Shown in pieces: positions 36,615 to 46,422 of a stretch of 64,000 bases of DNA. Below the pieces are notes generated by a model, which saw nothing but the letters and a program-made list of their open reading frames with translations, was not told where the DNA came from and ran no database searches. The position numbers and the translations under genes were made by a program. How positions within the stretch are numbered: the first letter of the stretch is position 1; every line of letters starts with the position of its first letter. The stretch is from contig CAMVEB010000001.1 of NCBI GenBank assembly GCA_947166385.1, forward strand, positions 1 to 64,000. Direction: 5' to 3'. Source of the DNA: an uncultured Clostridia bacterium (GTDB taxonomy: Bacteria; Bacillota; Clostridia; Christensenellales; Aristaeellaceae).

Positions 36615-39254
36615 TTACTTCTTGTCTGCAATGGCAGCCTGGGCCGCGGCAAGACGGGCAATCGGCACGCGGAACGGAGAGCAGCTCACATAATCCAGTC
36701 CGATCTTATGGCAGAACTCAACGCTGCTCGGATCGCCGCCGTGCTCGCCGCAAATACCGACGTGCAGGTTTTTGTTCACAGGCCGTCCGAGTTCAATCGC
36801 CATCTTCATCAGCTTGCCGACACCGATCTGATCCAGTTTCGCGAAGGGATCGTTTTCAAAAATCTTTGTGTCATAGTAAGCGGTCAGGAATTTACCGGCA
36901 TCGTCACGGCTGAAACCGAACGTCATCTGGGTCAGGTCGTTGGTGCCGAAGCAGAAGAAGTCAGCTTCCTTCGCAATTTCGTCGGCTGTCAGGGCAGCAC
37001 GCGGAATTTCAATCATCGTACCGACTTCATACTCGAGTTTCATGCCGGCTGCGGCGATTTCGGCGTCCGCAGTCTCCACGACGACCTTCTTGACAAACTT
37101 CAGTTCCTTCAGTTCGCAAACCAGAGGAATCATGATTTCGGGTTTCACATGCCAGTCGGGATGCTTTTTCTGGGTGTTGATGGCCGCCCGGATGACCGCT
37201 TTGGTCTGCATCGCGGCGATTTCGGGATAGGTCACTGCCAGACGGCAGCCACGGTGACCCATCATCGGGTTAAACTCATGCAGGCTTGCAATCAGCGTCT
37301 TGATTGTTTCTACGCTCTTGTTCTGAGCTTTGGCCAGCTGGGTGATTTCATCTTCAGTGGTGGGAACGAACTCATGCAGCGGCGGATCCAGGAAGCGGAT
37401 GCAGACCGGGCAGCCTTCCAGTGCTTCGTAAAGCTTTTCGAAGTCGCTCTGCTGATACGGCAGAATCTTATCCAGGGCCGCTTCACGTTCTTCCACGGTA
37501 TCGCTGCAGATCATTTCACGGAATGCGGCAATGCGTTCCGGCTCAAAGAACATATGCTCTGTCCGGCACAGACCGATGCCTTCAGCGCCGAGCTCCCGGG
37601 CTTTCTTCGCGTCGGCGGGGGTATCAGCATTGGTCCGCACGCGGAGTTTGCGATATTTGTCGGCCCAGGCCATAATGCGGCCGAATTCACCGGCGATCGT
37701 CGCGTCCACAGTCGGGATAAGTCCGTCATAAATCTTACCGGTCGTACCGTCAATGGAGATGCAGTCGCCCTCGGTATAGGTTTTGCCGGCCAGGGTGAAC
37801 TTCTTGTTCTCTTCGTCCATGGCGATATCGCCGCAGCCGGAAACACAGCATTTGCCCATGCCGCGGGCAACCACAGCCGCATGGCTGGTCATGCCGCCGC
37901 GCACGGTCAGGATACCCTGAGCGCTCTTCATGCCGGTAATGTCTTCCGGAGAAGTCTCCAGGCGGACCAGCACAACCTTTTCCCCGCGTCCGGCCCAGGC
38001 TTCCGCATCTTCTGCGGTAAACACGATCTTGCCGCAGGCAGCTCCGGGAGATGCACCAAGGCCCTTGCCGATCGGCTCCGCCTTCTTCAGGGCAGCCGCG
38101 TCGAACTGCGGGTGCAGCAGGGTATCCAGGTTCCGCGGATCGATCATCGCGACGGCTTCTTCTTCAGAGCGCATGCCTTCGTCGACCAGATCGCAGGCAA
38201 TCTTCAGAGCCGCCTGAGCGGTGCGCTTGCCGTTGCGGCACTGCAGCATATACAGTTTGCCGTTCTCGACGGTAAACTCCATATCCTGCATATCGCGGTA
38301 ATGCTTCTCCAGAAGATCACATACGCGGACAAAATCAGCGTAAGCTTCCGGGAACTGTTCTGCCATTTGGGCGATAGGCATGGGCGTCCGCACGCCGGCC
38401 ACAACGTCTTCGCCCTGTGCGTTGACCAGGAATTCACCCATCAGTTTGTTTTCACCGGTTGCGGGATCGCGGGTGAACGCAACGCCGGTACCGGAATTGT
38501 TGTTCAGGTTGCCGAACACCATGGGCATGACGTTGACAGCGGTACCCCAGCTGTACGGGATATCGTTGTCACGGCGATACACATTCGCGCGGGGATTGTC
38601 CCAGCTGCGGAATACAGCTTTGATAGCGCCCATCAGCTGTTCTTTCGGATCGGAGGGGAAATCCGCACCGATTTTGCTCTTGTATTCAGCTTTGAACTGG
38701 CCGGCCAGTTCCTTCAGATCGTCCGCTGTCAGATCCACATCGAAGGTAACGCCTTTCTTGGCTTTCATTTCGTCAATCAGCTGTTCGAAGTACTTCTTAC
38801 CAACTTCCATGACGACATCAGAGTACATCTGGATAAACCGGCGATAGCTGTCATACACGAAACGTGCGAATTTGGGATCATCGTTTCCTGCGATCATCGC
38901 GGCTACGACTTCGTCGTTCAGTCCGAGGTTCAGGATGGTATCCATCATGCCGGGCATGGAGGCACGGGCGCCGGAACGCACGGAAACGAGCAGGGGATTT
39001 TTCAGATCGCCGAACTTCTTGCCGTTGATCTCTTCCATTTTGGCAATGTATTCCATAATCTGAGCCTGGATTTCCTCATTGATCTGACGGCCGTCTTCAT
39101 AGTACTGAGTGCACGCTTCTGTTGAAATTGTAAAGCCTTGGGGAACAGGAAGACCGATCTTGGTCATTTCTGCAAGGTTGGCGCCTTTACCGCCCAGCAG
39201 TTCGCGCATGGTGGCGTCCCCTTCGCTGAAGAGGTAGAGATACTTTTTGGACAT
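36615..39254 (-). CDS. ppdK: Pyruvate, phosphate dikinase
   Basis: It interconverts pyruvate, ATP and phosphate with phosphoenolpyruvate, AMP and pyrophosphate and serves glycolysis or gluconeogenesis in many anaerobes. The 879-residue protein has the N-terminal ATP-grasp region, the swivelling domain with the phospho-carrier histidine in GGMTSHAAVVARGMG, and the C-terminal PEP-binding TIM barrel with catalytic cysteine in GICGEHGGDP. The ATG at 39254 follows AGAGGAGG. It is a single-gene unit with its own promoter. No PPDK regulatory protein is seen nearby. Confidence 0.97.
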   Translation of the reverse strand: MSKKYLYLFSEGDATMRELLGGKGANLAEMTKIGLPVPQGFTISTEACTQYYEDGRQINEEIQAQIMEYIAKMEEINGKKFGDLKNPLLVSVRSGARASMPGMMDTILNLGLNDEVVAAMIAGNDDPKFARFVYDSYRRFIQMYSDVVMEVGKKYFEQLIDEMKAKKGVTFDVDLTADDLKELAGQFKAEYKSKIGADFPSDPKEQLMGAIKAVFRSWDNPRANVYRRDNDIPYSWGTAVNVMPMVFGNLNNNSGTGVAFTRDPATGENKLMGEFLVNAQGEDVVAGVRTPMPIAQMAEQFPEAYADFVRVCDLLEKHYRDMQDMEFTVENGKLYMLQCRNGKRTAQAALKIACDLVDEGMRSEEEAVAMIDPRNLDTLLHPQFDAAALKKAEPIGKGLGASPGAACGKIVFTAEDAEAWAGRGEKVVLVRLETSPEDITGMKSAQGILTVRGGMTSHAAVVARGMGKCCVSGCGDIAMDEENKKFTLAGKTYTEGDCISIDGTTGKIYDGLIPTVDATIAGEFGRIMAWADKYRKLRVRTNADTPADAKKARELGAEGIGLCRTEHMFFEPERIAAFREMICSDTVEEREAALDKILPYQQSDFEKLYEALEGCPVCIRFLDPPLHEFVPTTEDEITQLAKAQNKSVETIKTLIASLHEFNPMMGHRGCRLAVTYPEIAAMQTKAVIRAAINTQKKHPDWHVKPEIMIPLVCELKELKFVKKVVVETADAEIAAAGMKLEYEVGTMIEIPRAALTADEIAKEADFFCFGTNDLTQMTFGFSRDDAGKFLTAYYDTKIFENDPFAKLDQIGVGKLMKMAIELGRPVNKNLHVGICGEHGGDPSSVEFCHKIGLDYVSCSPFRVPIARLAAAQAAIADKK

Positions 39255-39333
39255 GAAATAATTCCTCCTCTTAATTTTGCGTGCTCTGGACACTGCCCAT
39301 CTGCAACTCCGTCACGCGTTCTCACATTCATTT

Positions 39334-39362
39334 ATTATATATGTAACTCATGGACTTTGCAA
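39334..39362 (-). promoter_or_regulatory. Promoter of ppdK
   Basis: On the minus strand TTGCAA (39362-39357) and TATAAT (39339-39334) are 17 bases apart, giving a leader of about 75 bases. Confidence 0.75.
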
Positions 39363-39382
39363 TAGTTTTTCTGGGTCGTTTT

Positions 39383-41089
39383 CTATGCTTTTCTCTTGGC
39401 GGAAGCGCTGATCATTTCACTGGCGTAGCGGCGGCCTTCATCTGTCAGCCCGCCGGCCCCGCTGATCATCCGGGCTACCTCGAGAACGCGTTCTTCCGGA
39501 TCCAGTTCCCGGATCGCGCTGATTGTCCGGCCTTCATGAACTGATTTGTGAACCAGATACTGGTGGTCGGCCGCCGCTGCGATCTGCGGAAGGTGACTGA
39601 TGCAGATAACCTGCTGATGCAGGGAAATCTGTCCCATCTTCTCAGCAACTGCCTGGGCCATCTGTCCGCTGATCCCGGTGTCGATTTCGTCAAAGATCAT
39701 CGTCTCCCGTCCGCTTCTTCCGCTTTCGATCGTTTTGATGGCAAGCATCAGCCGGCTCAGTTCACCGCCGGACGCGATCTTGGCCAGCGGTTTGAGCGGC
39801 TCTCCGGGGTTCGGGCTGATCAGAAACTCGATCTGATCATCCCCTTTTGCGGTCGGCATTTTCACTTTTCCGGTCGGATCCTCGTAAAACTTTGTCTCAA
39901 ACCGGGTATGCGGCATTCCCAGGTCCTTCAGCTCCGCAATCAGACGTTTCCCAAACTCGTCAGCAATCCTTTTCCGGCTTTCGGTCAGATTCCTTGCGCA
40001 TTGGCGGTAGGCTGAAAGCAGTTTTTTATGCTCAGCCCCCGTCTCGGCAACGCGTTCTTCTAGGCCGCAGAGCATTTCGTATTCTTCCTCTTTTTCGTGC
40101 TGAGCACGAAGAACGTCTTCCTCCGTTGTTCCGTATTTTCTTTCAATTCTGCGAATAAACTCCAGTCTGTTTTCGGCGCTTTCCAGCTTGTTGATGTCGA
40201 AATCATACTGATTTTCAAGACGGCTCAGCTGATAGGCGATATCCTCCATTTCATAATAGAGGCTGTCACATTTTTCAGCGATATCTTTGAAGGAGGGATC
40301 TTCCTCCTGCAGCCCGTACAGCGCTTTTGCGGCCTGCTTCAGCGAAGCCATGGCACTGCTGCCGTCCTCATCTGATAAGAACACCCGGTACGCGCCGCTC
40401 ACCTTACCGTGGATGCGTGCCGCCTTTTCCATTTGTATACAGGTGTTTGTCAGTTCTTTTTCCTCGCCCGGGGTAATTCCAGCCTGCTGCAGCTCCTCCA
40501 GTTCCCGCTTCAGCATCGCCATGCGTACATCCTTGGATTCATTCTGCTTATGCATTCGGACGTATTCTCGGTGATTGGTCATAAAGCGCTGATAGGCTTC
40601 TTCGGTTTTCCGGATCAGTTCCTGATGCTCTTTTCCGCCCATCAGGTCCAGATATCCCAGGTGTTTCTCAGGATCTGCCAGAAACTGATGCTCGCTCTGC
40701 CCGTGCAGATTCACGAGCAGGGACGTCACGCTTCTGAGCAGCGTAAGAGAAACCATAATGCCGTTGATTCGGCAGACGTTTTTTCCGTTCTGGCCGATCT
40801 CGCGGTAAACAGTCAGGGTATTCCCGTCCCGGTCAATGCTTTCCTGCTCCAGAATACGGTCCAGTTCTTCACAGTCTCCTGTTTCAAACACCGCTTCTAC
40901 GGATGCCTTATCAAATCCCGTTCGGATCAGGTTTTTGTCTGCCCGCCCCCCGAGGATGAGGTTGACAGCGTCGATAATAATGCTTTTTCCGGCGCCTGTT
41001 TCTCCCGATAAAACCAGCAGTCCTGGATGAAGCGACACAAACATGGATTCAATCAGGGCAACATGTTGAATACGGATGGAAAGGATCAT
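39383..41089 (-). CDS. recN: DNA repair protein RecN
   Basis: RecN is an SMC-like ATPase that gathers broken DNA ends in double-strand break repair. The 568-residue protein has Walker A (SGETGAGKS), a long coiled-coil central region (about 150-370), the ABC signature SGGELSRLMLA and Walker B TMIFDEIDTGISG. The ATG at 41089 follows AAAGGAG. It is the last gene of a long co-directional run and comes 16 bases after argR, the usual partner in Bacillota. Confidence 0.96.
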   Translation of the reverse strand: MILSIRIQHVALIESMFVSLHPGLLVLSGETGAGKSIIIDAVNLILGGRADKNLIRTGFDKASVEAVFETGDCEELDRILEQESIDRDGNTLTVYREIGQNGKNVCRINGIMVSLTLLRSVTSLLVNLHGQSEHQFLADPEKHLGYLDLMGGKEHQELIRKTEEAYQRFMTNHREYVRMHKQNESKDVRMAMLKRELEELQQAGITPGEEKELTNTCIQMEKAARIHGKVSGAYRVFLSDEDGSSAMASLKQAAKALYGLQEEDPSFKDIAEKCDSLYYEMEDIAYQLSRLENQYDFDINKLESAENRLEFIRRIERKYGTTEEDVLRAQHEKEEEYEMLCGLEERVAETGAEHKKLLSAYRQCARNLTESRKRIADEFGKRLIAELKDLGMPHTRFETKFYEDPTGKVKMPTAKGDDQIEFLISPNPGEPLKPLAKIASGGELSRLMLAIKTIESGRSGRETMIFDEIDTGISGQMAQAVAEKMGQISLHQQVICISHLPQIAAAADHQYLVHKSVHEGRTISAIRELDPEERVLEVARMISGAGGLTDEGRRYASEMISASAKRKA

Positions 41090-41105
41090 GCTGATGCTCC
41101 TTTGT

Positions 41106-41561
41106 TTACTTGATTGCTGTGAATTTTCGGATCTTCGAGGTAATCTCTGCAGCATCTTCCGGGGTTCTGGCCGCAATAAAGATCGTATTGTCGCCGGCGA
41201 TCGTACCGACAATCTCCGGCCAGTTCATCATATCAATGGCTTCCGCGGCCACATTGGCCGATCCGCTGAGTGTTTTGGCAACAACAATCTGTCCGGTGGA
41301 ATCCACACCGATCATGGAATCAGTCAGGATCCTGATCAGCCGGTCGCTGACGGCGGTTTCCTGGCGGTCGGGTCGGGCGTATCTGTAGTTGCCGCGGCTT
41401 CCGGCAATCTTGATCAGGCGCAGCTCCTTGATATCCCGAGATATGGTCGCCTGGGTGACCTGGTATCCGTGTTCTCTCAGCGCTTCCGCAAGTTCTTCCT
41501 GCGTTTCCACTTCGTTGTTGGCTATAATCCTGAGAATCTCGTCCTGTCGGTTGGATTTCAT
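41106..41561 (-). CDS. argR: Arginine repressor ArgR
   Basis: ArgR represses arginine biosynthesis and activates catabolism in response to arginine. The 151-residue protein has the winged-helix N-terminal domain (MKSNRQDEILRII, TQATISRDIKELRL) and the C-terminal oligomerisation and arginine-binding domain (GTIAGDNTIFIAART). The start at 41561 opens the family N-terminus and lies 20 bases after the NAD kinase stop; its ribosome site is weak (AGGCAGGGA). No arginine genes are in the window, so its targets lie elsewhere. Confidence 0.95.
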   Translation of the reverse strand: MKSNRQDEILRIIANNEVETQEELAEALREHGYQVTQATISRDIKELRLIKIAGSRGNYRYARPDRQETAVSDRLIRILTDSMIGVDSTGQIVVAKTLSGSANVAAEAIDMMNWPEIVGTIAGDNTIFIAARTPEDAAEITSKIRKFTAIK

Positions 41562-41581
41562 AATGCTGTATCCCTGCCTTT

Positions 41582-42400
41582 TTATCTTGTTCCCCATTCG
41601 GCCAGTTTGTTCTGAACAACGGTAAAAAAATGATATGGATGGATCCGCATGAGCTGAATCTTCTTTTTGCTGCCGGAAACAATAATGCGGTCTCCCGCCT
41701 CCATCTTCCCCTGACACATGCCGTCAATCTGCAGTTCAGCGGTTTGGTTCCTGTCTTCTGTCAGTCGGAATTCAATGGTCGAAGTGCCGCTGACAATGCA
41801 GGGACATTTCTGCAGGCTGTGGGCGCATACCGGTGTCAGAACAATACAGTTCATATCTGGATGGATAATGGGTCCCCCCGCGCTCAGGGAATAACCTGTG
41901 GAACCGGTCGGCGTCGCGGCAATCATTCCGTCTGCGGTAAAAATCCCGTATGCTTCTCCGTTGACACTGCATTGTACTTTGATCAGCCTGGCAAAGCCTC
42001 CCCTCGTAATCACGGCGTCGTTCAGCGCGATATACTCTCTTTGATTCTTCTGCGAGCAGACGTTCAGCAGAAAGCGTTCTTCGATCTGGTACTTCTCCTC
42101 CAGGATGGCCTCAAGACATTCCGTAAGATATTCAGGTTCCTCGGCTGTCAGGAATCCCATCGTCCCGAGATTGATTCCCATCAGAGGGATCCCCTGTTCC
42201 ACAGCGATTCGTGCGCCGATCAGCAGAGTTCCGTCTCCTCCGAAAGTCAGAATGAGGTCGATTCCTTTGCTCCGGGCTTGATCTTTCTGCAGAAATACCG
42301 TTTCAATGCCGTGTGAAGCAAAGAATGCCTCTGCCTTCCGGGCAATCTGAATCGCTTCTTCCTTCTCCGGTTTTGTGACCAGGCCGATTCTCTGGAACAA
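41582..42400 (-). CDS. nadK: NAD kinase
   Basis: It phosphorylates NAD to NADP. The 272-residue protein shows the ATP/NAD motif LTFGGDGTLL and the second motif TPTGSTGYSLSAGGPI. The start codon is a TTG at 42400, preceded by GAGAGGAG at about ten bases; no ATG matches the family N-terminus. It lies between tlyA and argR in the arrangement common to Bacillota. Confidence 0.95.
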   Translation of the reverse strand: MFQRIGLVTKPEKEEAIQIARKAEAFFASHGIETVFLQKDQARSKGIDLILTFGGDGTLLIGARIAVEQGIPLMGINLGTMGFLTAEEPEYLTECLEAILEEKYQIEERFLLNVCSQKNQREYIALNDAVITRGGFARLIKVQCSVNGEAYGIFTADGMIAATPTGSTGYSLSAGGPIIHPDMNCIVLTPVCAHSLQKCPCIVSGTSTIEFRLTEDRNQTAELQIDGMCQGKMEAGDRIIVSGSKKKIQLMRIHPYHFFTVVQNKLAEWGTR

Positions 42401-42477
42401 TTCTGCCGCTCTCCTCTCTGTTGTTCATGGGCTGCGCGGAGCGTCTTCATACCGTTCTGTGAGAGGCAGTAAAGACA

Positions 42478-43293
42478 CTATTTCCTCTCCAGCTTCTCAT
42501 GCGCTTCCGCAACGATCTCCCGGATCCTGTTCTCGCTGATTTCCTGTCTGTCCTCTTCTCTTTTCCTGATCTCCGCTAAAAATTCGATATTTCCTTCCGG
42601 TCCGGTAATCGGGGAATAATCCGTCTGCACGGCCTGCCAGCCGAGATCCCGGACGAACTCCGTGATATCACGAAGCACTTTGATATGGATGTCCGGATTG
42701 CGCACGACGCCGTTCTTTCCGACATACTCTCTTCCCGCTTCAAACTGCGGTTTGATCAGTGTGTAAAATATGCCGCAGTCTCCCATAATCTCAATGGCCG
42801 CAGGCAGGATCATTTTAATGGAAATAAAGCTGACATCCATGACCGTAATTTCTGGTTGGGTCGGAAAGTTTTCCCTCTTCAGGTAGCGGGCGTTCGTCCT
42901 TTCCATGACAGTAACGCGCGGATCATTTCGGAGTTTCCAGTCCAGCTGACCGTATCCTACATCAATGGAATATACATGCTTCGCGCCGTTTCTCAGGCAG
43001 ATATCAGTAAACCCGCCTGTGCTGCTTCCTATATCCATGACCGTCTTTCCATTCAGATCCGCGTGAAAGGATACGATCGCTTTTTCGAGTTTCAGAGCGC
43101 CCCGGCTGACATACTTGATGGCTTTTTCGCGCAGGATGAATTCATCCTCCGGAGCAACATTTTCAGAGGCCTTGTTGATCTTTCTTTCTCCGACATAGAC
43201 TTCTCCGGCCATGATGGCAGCCTGGGCTTTTTCACGGCTTTCGAATAATCCGCGTTTCACGAGCGCGACGTCGGCCCTTTCTTTTCCGTTCAA
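42478..43293 (-). CDS. tlyA: TlyA-family rRNA 2'-O-methyltransferase (hemolysin A)
   Basis: Members methylate 16S and 23S rRNA ribose positions and are often called hemolysin A. The 271-residue protein has an N-terminal S4 RNA-binding domain (ERADVALVKRGLFESREKA) and an FtsJ-like methyltransferase domain (VMDIGSSTGGFTDICLRNGA, then IDVGYGQLDWKLR). The start is TTG at 43293, eight bases after AGGAGG and overlapping the dxs stop. It sits between dxs and nadK as in many Firmicutes. Confidence 0.93.
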   Translation of the reverse strand: MNGKERADVALVKRGLFESREKAQAAIMAGEVYVGERKINKASENVAPEDEFILREKAIKYVSRGALKLEKAIVSFHADLNGKTVMDIGSSTGGFTDICLRNGAKHVYSIDVGYGQLDWKLRNDPRVTVMERTNARYLKRENFPTQPEITVMDVSFISIKMILPAAIEIMGDCGIFYTLIKPQFEAGREYVGKNGVVRNPDIHIKVLRDITEFVRDLGWQAVQTDYSPITGPEGNIEFLAEIRKREEDRQEISENRIREIVAEAHEKLERK

Positions 43294-45164
43294 TCGGTTA
43301 TCCTCCTGATCGTATTCCGGATTCTTTCGGCCATCTGTTCGGGATCCAGTCCGACGTCTTTCAGCAGCCGGGAATGCTTTCCGTGCTGGATGAAAGTATC
43401 GGGAATCCCAATACAGTCCACAGGCGTTTTGATCTTCATTTCACGGCACCGTTGAGTGACAAATTCCCCGAATCCGCCGGTCACCATATGCTCTTCGATG
43501 GTAATGATGGGTTTCCTGCCGGCTTCTTTCCTCAGCGCTTCCTCATCCAGCGGTTTCACAGTGCTGCAGTTGTAAACCGACACCTGGAGTCCCTCATTCC
43601 GCAGAATATTGCCGGCTTCCAGCGCGTTTCGGACCATGCTCCCGGTTGCGAACAGGGCCGCGTCCTTCCCTTCGCTGAAGCATTCCCAGCGGCCGAATGA
43701 AAAACTGATCCCTTTGTTCTTTTTCTGTTCGATGAGTCTTCCGTCCTTGGCATAGCGGATGGCGACGGGACCGTCCTGCTGGATAGTCCATATCAGCATC
43801 TCACACAGTTCATCCGCGTCGCAGGGAGCCAGGACTTTCATCCCGGGTATGGGCAGCAGCGCAGCAAAATCAAACACGCCATGGTGAGTCTGTCCATCCT
43901 CCCCGCCGATTCCGCTCCGGTCCAGCAGGAAAACGACTGGTAAGTGCTGCATGCTGACATCGTGGATCATTTGGTCGTAACAGCGCTGAAAAAAGCTGTT
44001 GTAAACAGCAAAATACGGCCGCATCCCTCCCGCTGCCAGGCCGGCTGCCATGGTAGCCGCGTGTTCTTCTGCGATACCGACATCGAACAGTCGATCCGGA
44101 AAGCTTTCCGCAAAATGATCCAGTCCTGTGCCGAGCGGCATCGCGGCGGTAATCGCAACAATCCGGTTGTCCTTCCGGGCCATCTCGGCCAATTGGTTTG
44201 CCATCCTGTGTCCGGAGGAAGGAATGGAAGGGGCATTCATTCTGTCACCGGTTTCAATATAGAATGGCGGAGTCCCGTGGAAAGCTTCCGGCCGCTTTTC
44301 TGCCTGTTCATATCCGTATCCTTTTCTGGTCAGGACATGGATGACACACGGTGCCTGGCAGAGGCGGGCTTTTTCCAGTGTTTTTTCAAGGCTTTTCAGG
44401 TCATGGCCGTCAATCGGACCGAAGTACTGGAATCCCAGCGTCTCAAAGAATCCAAGGTCTTTGTCGCGAAGAAGAATGAACTTGAAAAACTTTTTAACCC
44501 GATGAATCACGGTATAGAGAGGTTTCCCGATAACAGGGATCCCGGAAAGATGCCGGACTTTTTTCTTGGCGCTCTGCCAGCCGGCGCTGATTCGCAGGTT
44601 GGTCAGGTAACTGCTGAGGGCGCCGACATTCGGAGCGATACTCATTTCATTGTCGTTCAGAATGACGGTTAGCTGTGTCCTGCTGTTTCCCGCGTCGTTT
44701 AGCGCTTCATAGCACATTCCTCCGGTCAGTGCCCCGTCGCCGACCACTGCAATGACCTGATGGTTTTCCTTCTTCATATCCCGGGCGCGCGCCAATCCCA
44801 GCGCGGCTGAAATTGCGGTGCTGGCGTGTCCGGTTTCAAAACAGTCGTAGATGCTCTCGCTTCTTTTGGGAAAACCGCTGATCCCGCCATACGCGCGCAG
44901 GGTGGAAAACTGCCGATATCTTCCGGTGATCAGTTTATGAACATAACTCTGGTGGCCAACGTCGAAGACGACCTGATCCTCAGGCGTATTGTAAACACGG
45001 TGGATTGCAACAGTCAGTTCAACAATCCCAAGATTTGATGCGAGATGTCCGCCGTTTTCTGATACAGTCCGGATCAGTTCCTGGCGAATCTCATCGCACA
45101 GATCTTTCAGCTGATCTTCCTTCAGCTCCTTCAGATCAGCGGAAGATGAAATGTTCTCAAGCAT
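43290..45164 (-). CDS. dxs: 1-deoxy-D-xylulose-5-phosphate synthase
   Basis: Dxs condenses pyruvate and glyceraldehyde 3-phosphate in the first step of the MEP isoprenoid pathway, using thiamine diphosphate. The 624-residue protein has the conserved N-terminus GGHLASNLGIVELTVAIH, the thiamine-binding GDGALTGGMCYEALND and the transketolase-type C-terminal domain. The ATG follows GGAGAAGGAA. Together with ispDF it shows that the MEP route is used. Confidence 0.97.
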   Translation of the reverse strand: MLENISSSADLKELKEDQLKDLCDEIRQELIRTVSENGGHLASNLGIVELTVAIHRVYNTPEDQVVFDVGHQSYVHKLITGRYRQFSTLRAYGGISGFPKRSESIYDCFETGHASTAISAALGLARARDMKKENHQVIAVVGDGALTGGMCYEALNDAGNSRTQLTVILNDNEMSIAPNVGALSSYLTNLRISAGWQSAKKKVRHLSGIPVIGKPLYTVIHRVKKFFKFILLRDKDLGFFETLGFQYFGPIDGHDLKSLEKTLEKARLCQAPCVIHVLTRKGYGYEQAEKRPEAFHGTPPFYIETGDRMNAPSIPSSGHRMANQLAEMARKDNRIVAITAAMPLGTGLDHFAESFPDRLFDVGIAEEHAATMAAGLAAGGMRPYFAVYNSFFQRCYDQMIHDVSMQHLPVVFLLDRSGIGGEDGQTHHGVFDFAALLPIPGMKVLAPCDADELCEMLIWTIQQDGPVAIRYAKDGRLIEQKKNKGISFSFGRWECFSEGKDAALFATGSMVRNALEAGNILRNEGLQVSVYNCSTVKPLDEEALRKEAGRKPIITIEEHMVTGGFGEFVTQRCREMKIKTPVDCIGIPDTFIQHGKHSRLLKDVGLDPEQMAERIRNTIRRITD

Positions 45165-45197
45165 GTTCCTTCTCCTGTTGATCGCTTACTTTTTTCT

Positions 45198-46406
45198 TTA
45201 TCCGAGTTTGGTGCCTTTGGTGCCTTTACTGCCTTTCGTCCCGAATGACACGTTTTTCAGGATGTCGCTCGTATAGGCGTAATTGGATCTGTTCTTATCC
45301 GCGTGCGATAGCTCGGCGCATTCAATCATTCGGTCAATCAGTTTTTCATATTTCATGCCGGCATTCTCCCACAGATAGAACGCCAAGCTGCCCGGAATGG
45401 TATTGATCTCGGTAATATAGATTTTTTCACTTTCGCGGTCAAACATATAATCGATTCGGACAACCCCTTTGCAGTCCATCAGTCGGAAGATGGTTTTGCT
45501 CAGCTCCTGGATTTCGTTTTTCAGCTCTTCCTCGATCGGAGCAGGCAGGAGGCGGTTCAGGCTTGCCATGCCTTTGCTGCCGCCGCCGGCCAGATACTTG
45601 TCGCGGAAATCGAGGAATTCATCATGCTGGATGGGCATCTCAATGGGAGAAGCTTCCAGATCCCCGTCATAGCCCACCACACTGCAGTTGAGTTCGATCG
45701 GTTTGATCAGTCCTTTTTCAACCAGCACCCGCCTGTCATACTCAAAAGCCAGTTCCAGGCTGTCCTGCAGCTCTTCCTCATCGGTTGCGCAGCTGACGCC
45801 TATACTGCTTCCGAGATTGGCGGGCTTGACAAAAACGGGGTACCCGAGGTTTTTTCCCACTTTCGCAATGACAGACTTGGAATCCTGTTCAAATTCTTTC
45901 CTGGTAAACCATTCGCCCGGGAGCGTTGGCAGGTTTGCGCCCCGGAAGAACTGTTTCATCATGATCTTGTCCATTCCGATGGCGCTGCCGCTGACGCCGG
46001 TGGAAGTATAGGGAATGTTGGCCAGTTCAAACAGCCCCTGGAGAGTGCCGTCCTCCCCGTTCATTCCATGCATGACAATCACATAGACATCAATCCGGGC
46101 GACGATTTCAATGCGGTCCTTCGCAATCAGTCCGCTTCCCTTTTTGACAGTCAGCAGGGCGCCGCTTCCGCTGGTCAGATCAGGGAACACTTTGATGATC
46201 CCGTTGCTGTCAGGTTGAAAAGGTTCATAACTCCTGATGTCCTTCAGCGCGTTTCCCGTATACCATTGTCCTTTTTCATCGATGTAAACGGGTATCACAT
46301 CGTATTTTTCCGGATTGGCGTGGCGCATCATTTGAACAGCGCTGATGATCGAAACTTCCCTCTCACAGCTCCTGCTGCCGAAAATAACACCGATTTGCTT
46401 TTTCAT
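45198..46406 (-). CDS. ddl: D-alanine--D-alanine ligase
   Basis: It joins two D-alanines for peptidoglycan. The 402-residue ATP-grasp protein starts IGVIFGSRSCEREVS, with the ATP-binding VFVKPANLGSSIGVS and the C-terminal ITEINTIPGS. The omega-loop has a tyrosine (RDKYLAGG), which in this family goes with D-Ala-D-Ala rather than D-Ala-D-lactate products. The ATG at 46406 follows GCGAGGGA. The C-terminus carries a short tail GTKGSKGTKGTKLG encoded by tandem nine-base units, not part of the enzyme fold. It follows the MurF gene by 16 bases. Confidence 0.93.
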   Translation of the reverse strand: MKKQIGVIFGSRSCEREVSIISAVQMMRHANPEKYDVIPVYIDEKGQWYTGNALKDIRSYEPFQPDSNGIIKVFPDLTSGSGALLTVKKGSGLIAKDRIEIVARIDVYVIVMHGMNGEDGTLQGLFELANIPYTSTGVSGSAIGMDKIMMKQFFRGANLPTLPGEWFTRKEFEQDSKSVIAKVGKNLGYPVFVKPANLGSSIGVSCATDEEELQDSLELAFEYDRRVLVEKGLIKPIELNCSVVGYDGDLEASPIEMPIQHDEFLDFRDKYLAGGGSKGMASLNRLLPAPIEEELKNEIQELSKTIFRLMDCKGVVRIDYMFDRESEKIYITEINTIPGSLAFYLWENAGMKYEKLIDRMIECAELSHADKNRSNYAYTSDILKNVSFGTKGSKGTKGTKLG

Positions 46407-46422
46407 GTTGGAATCCCTCGCT

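Noticed and set aside
36708-39125. 805-codon open frame on the plus strand
   Set aside because: It is antisense to pyruvate phosphate dikinase; long antisense frames are common opposite strongly codon-biased genes.
41582-42450. ATG start for NAD kinase
   Set aside because: No ATG fits the family N-terminus; TTG at 42400 has a ribosome site and a matching start.
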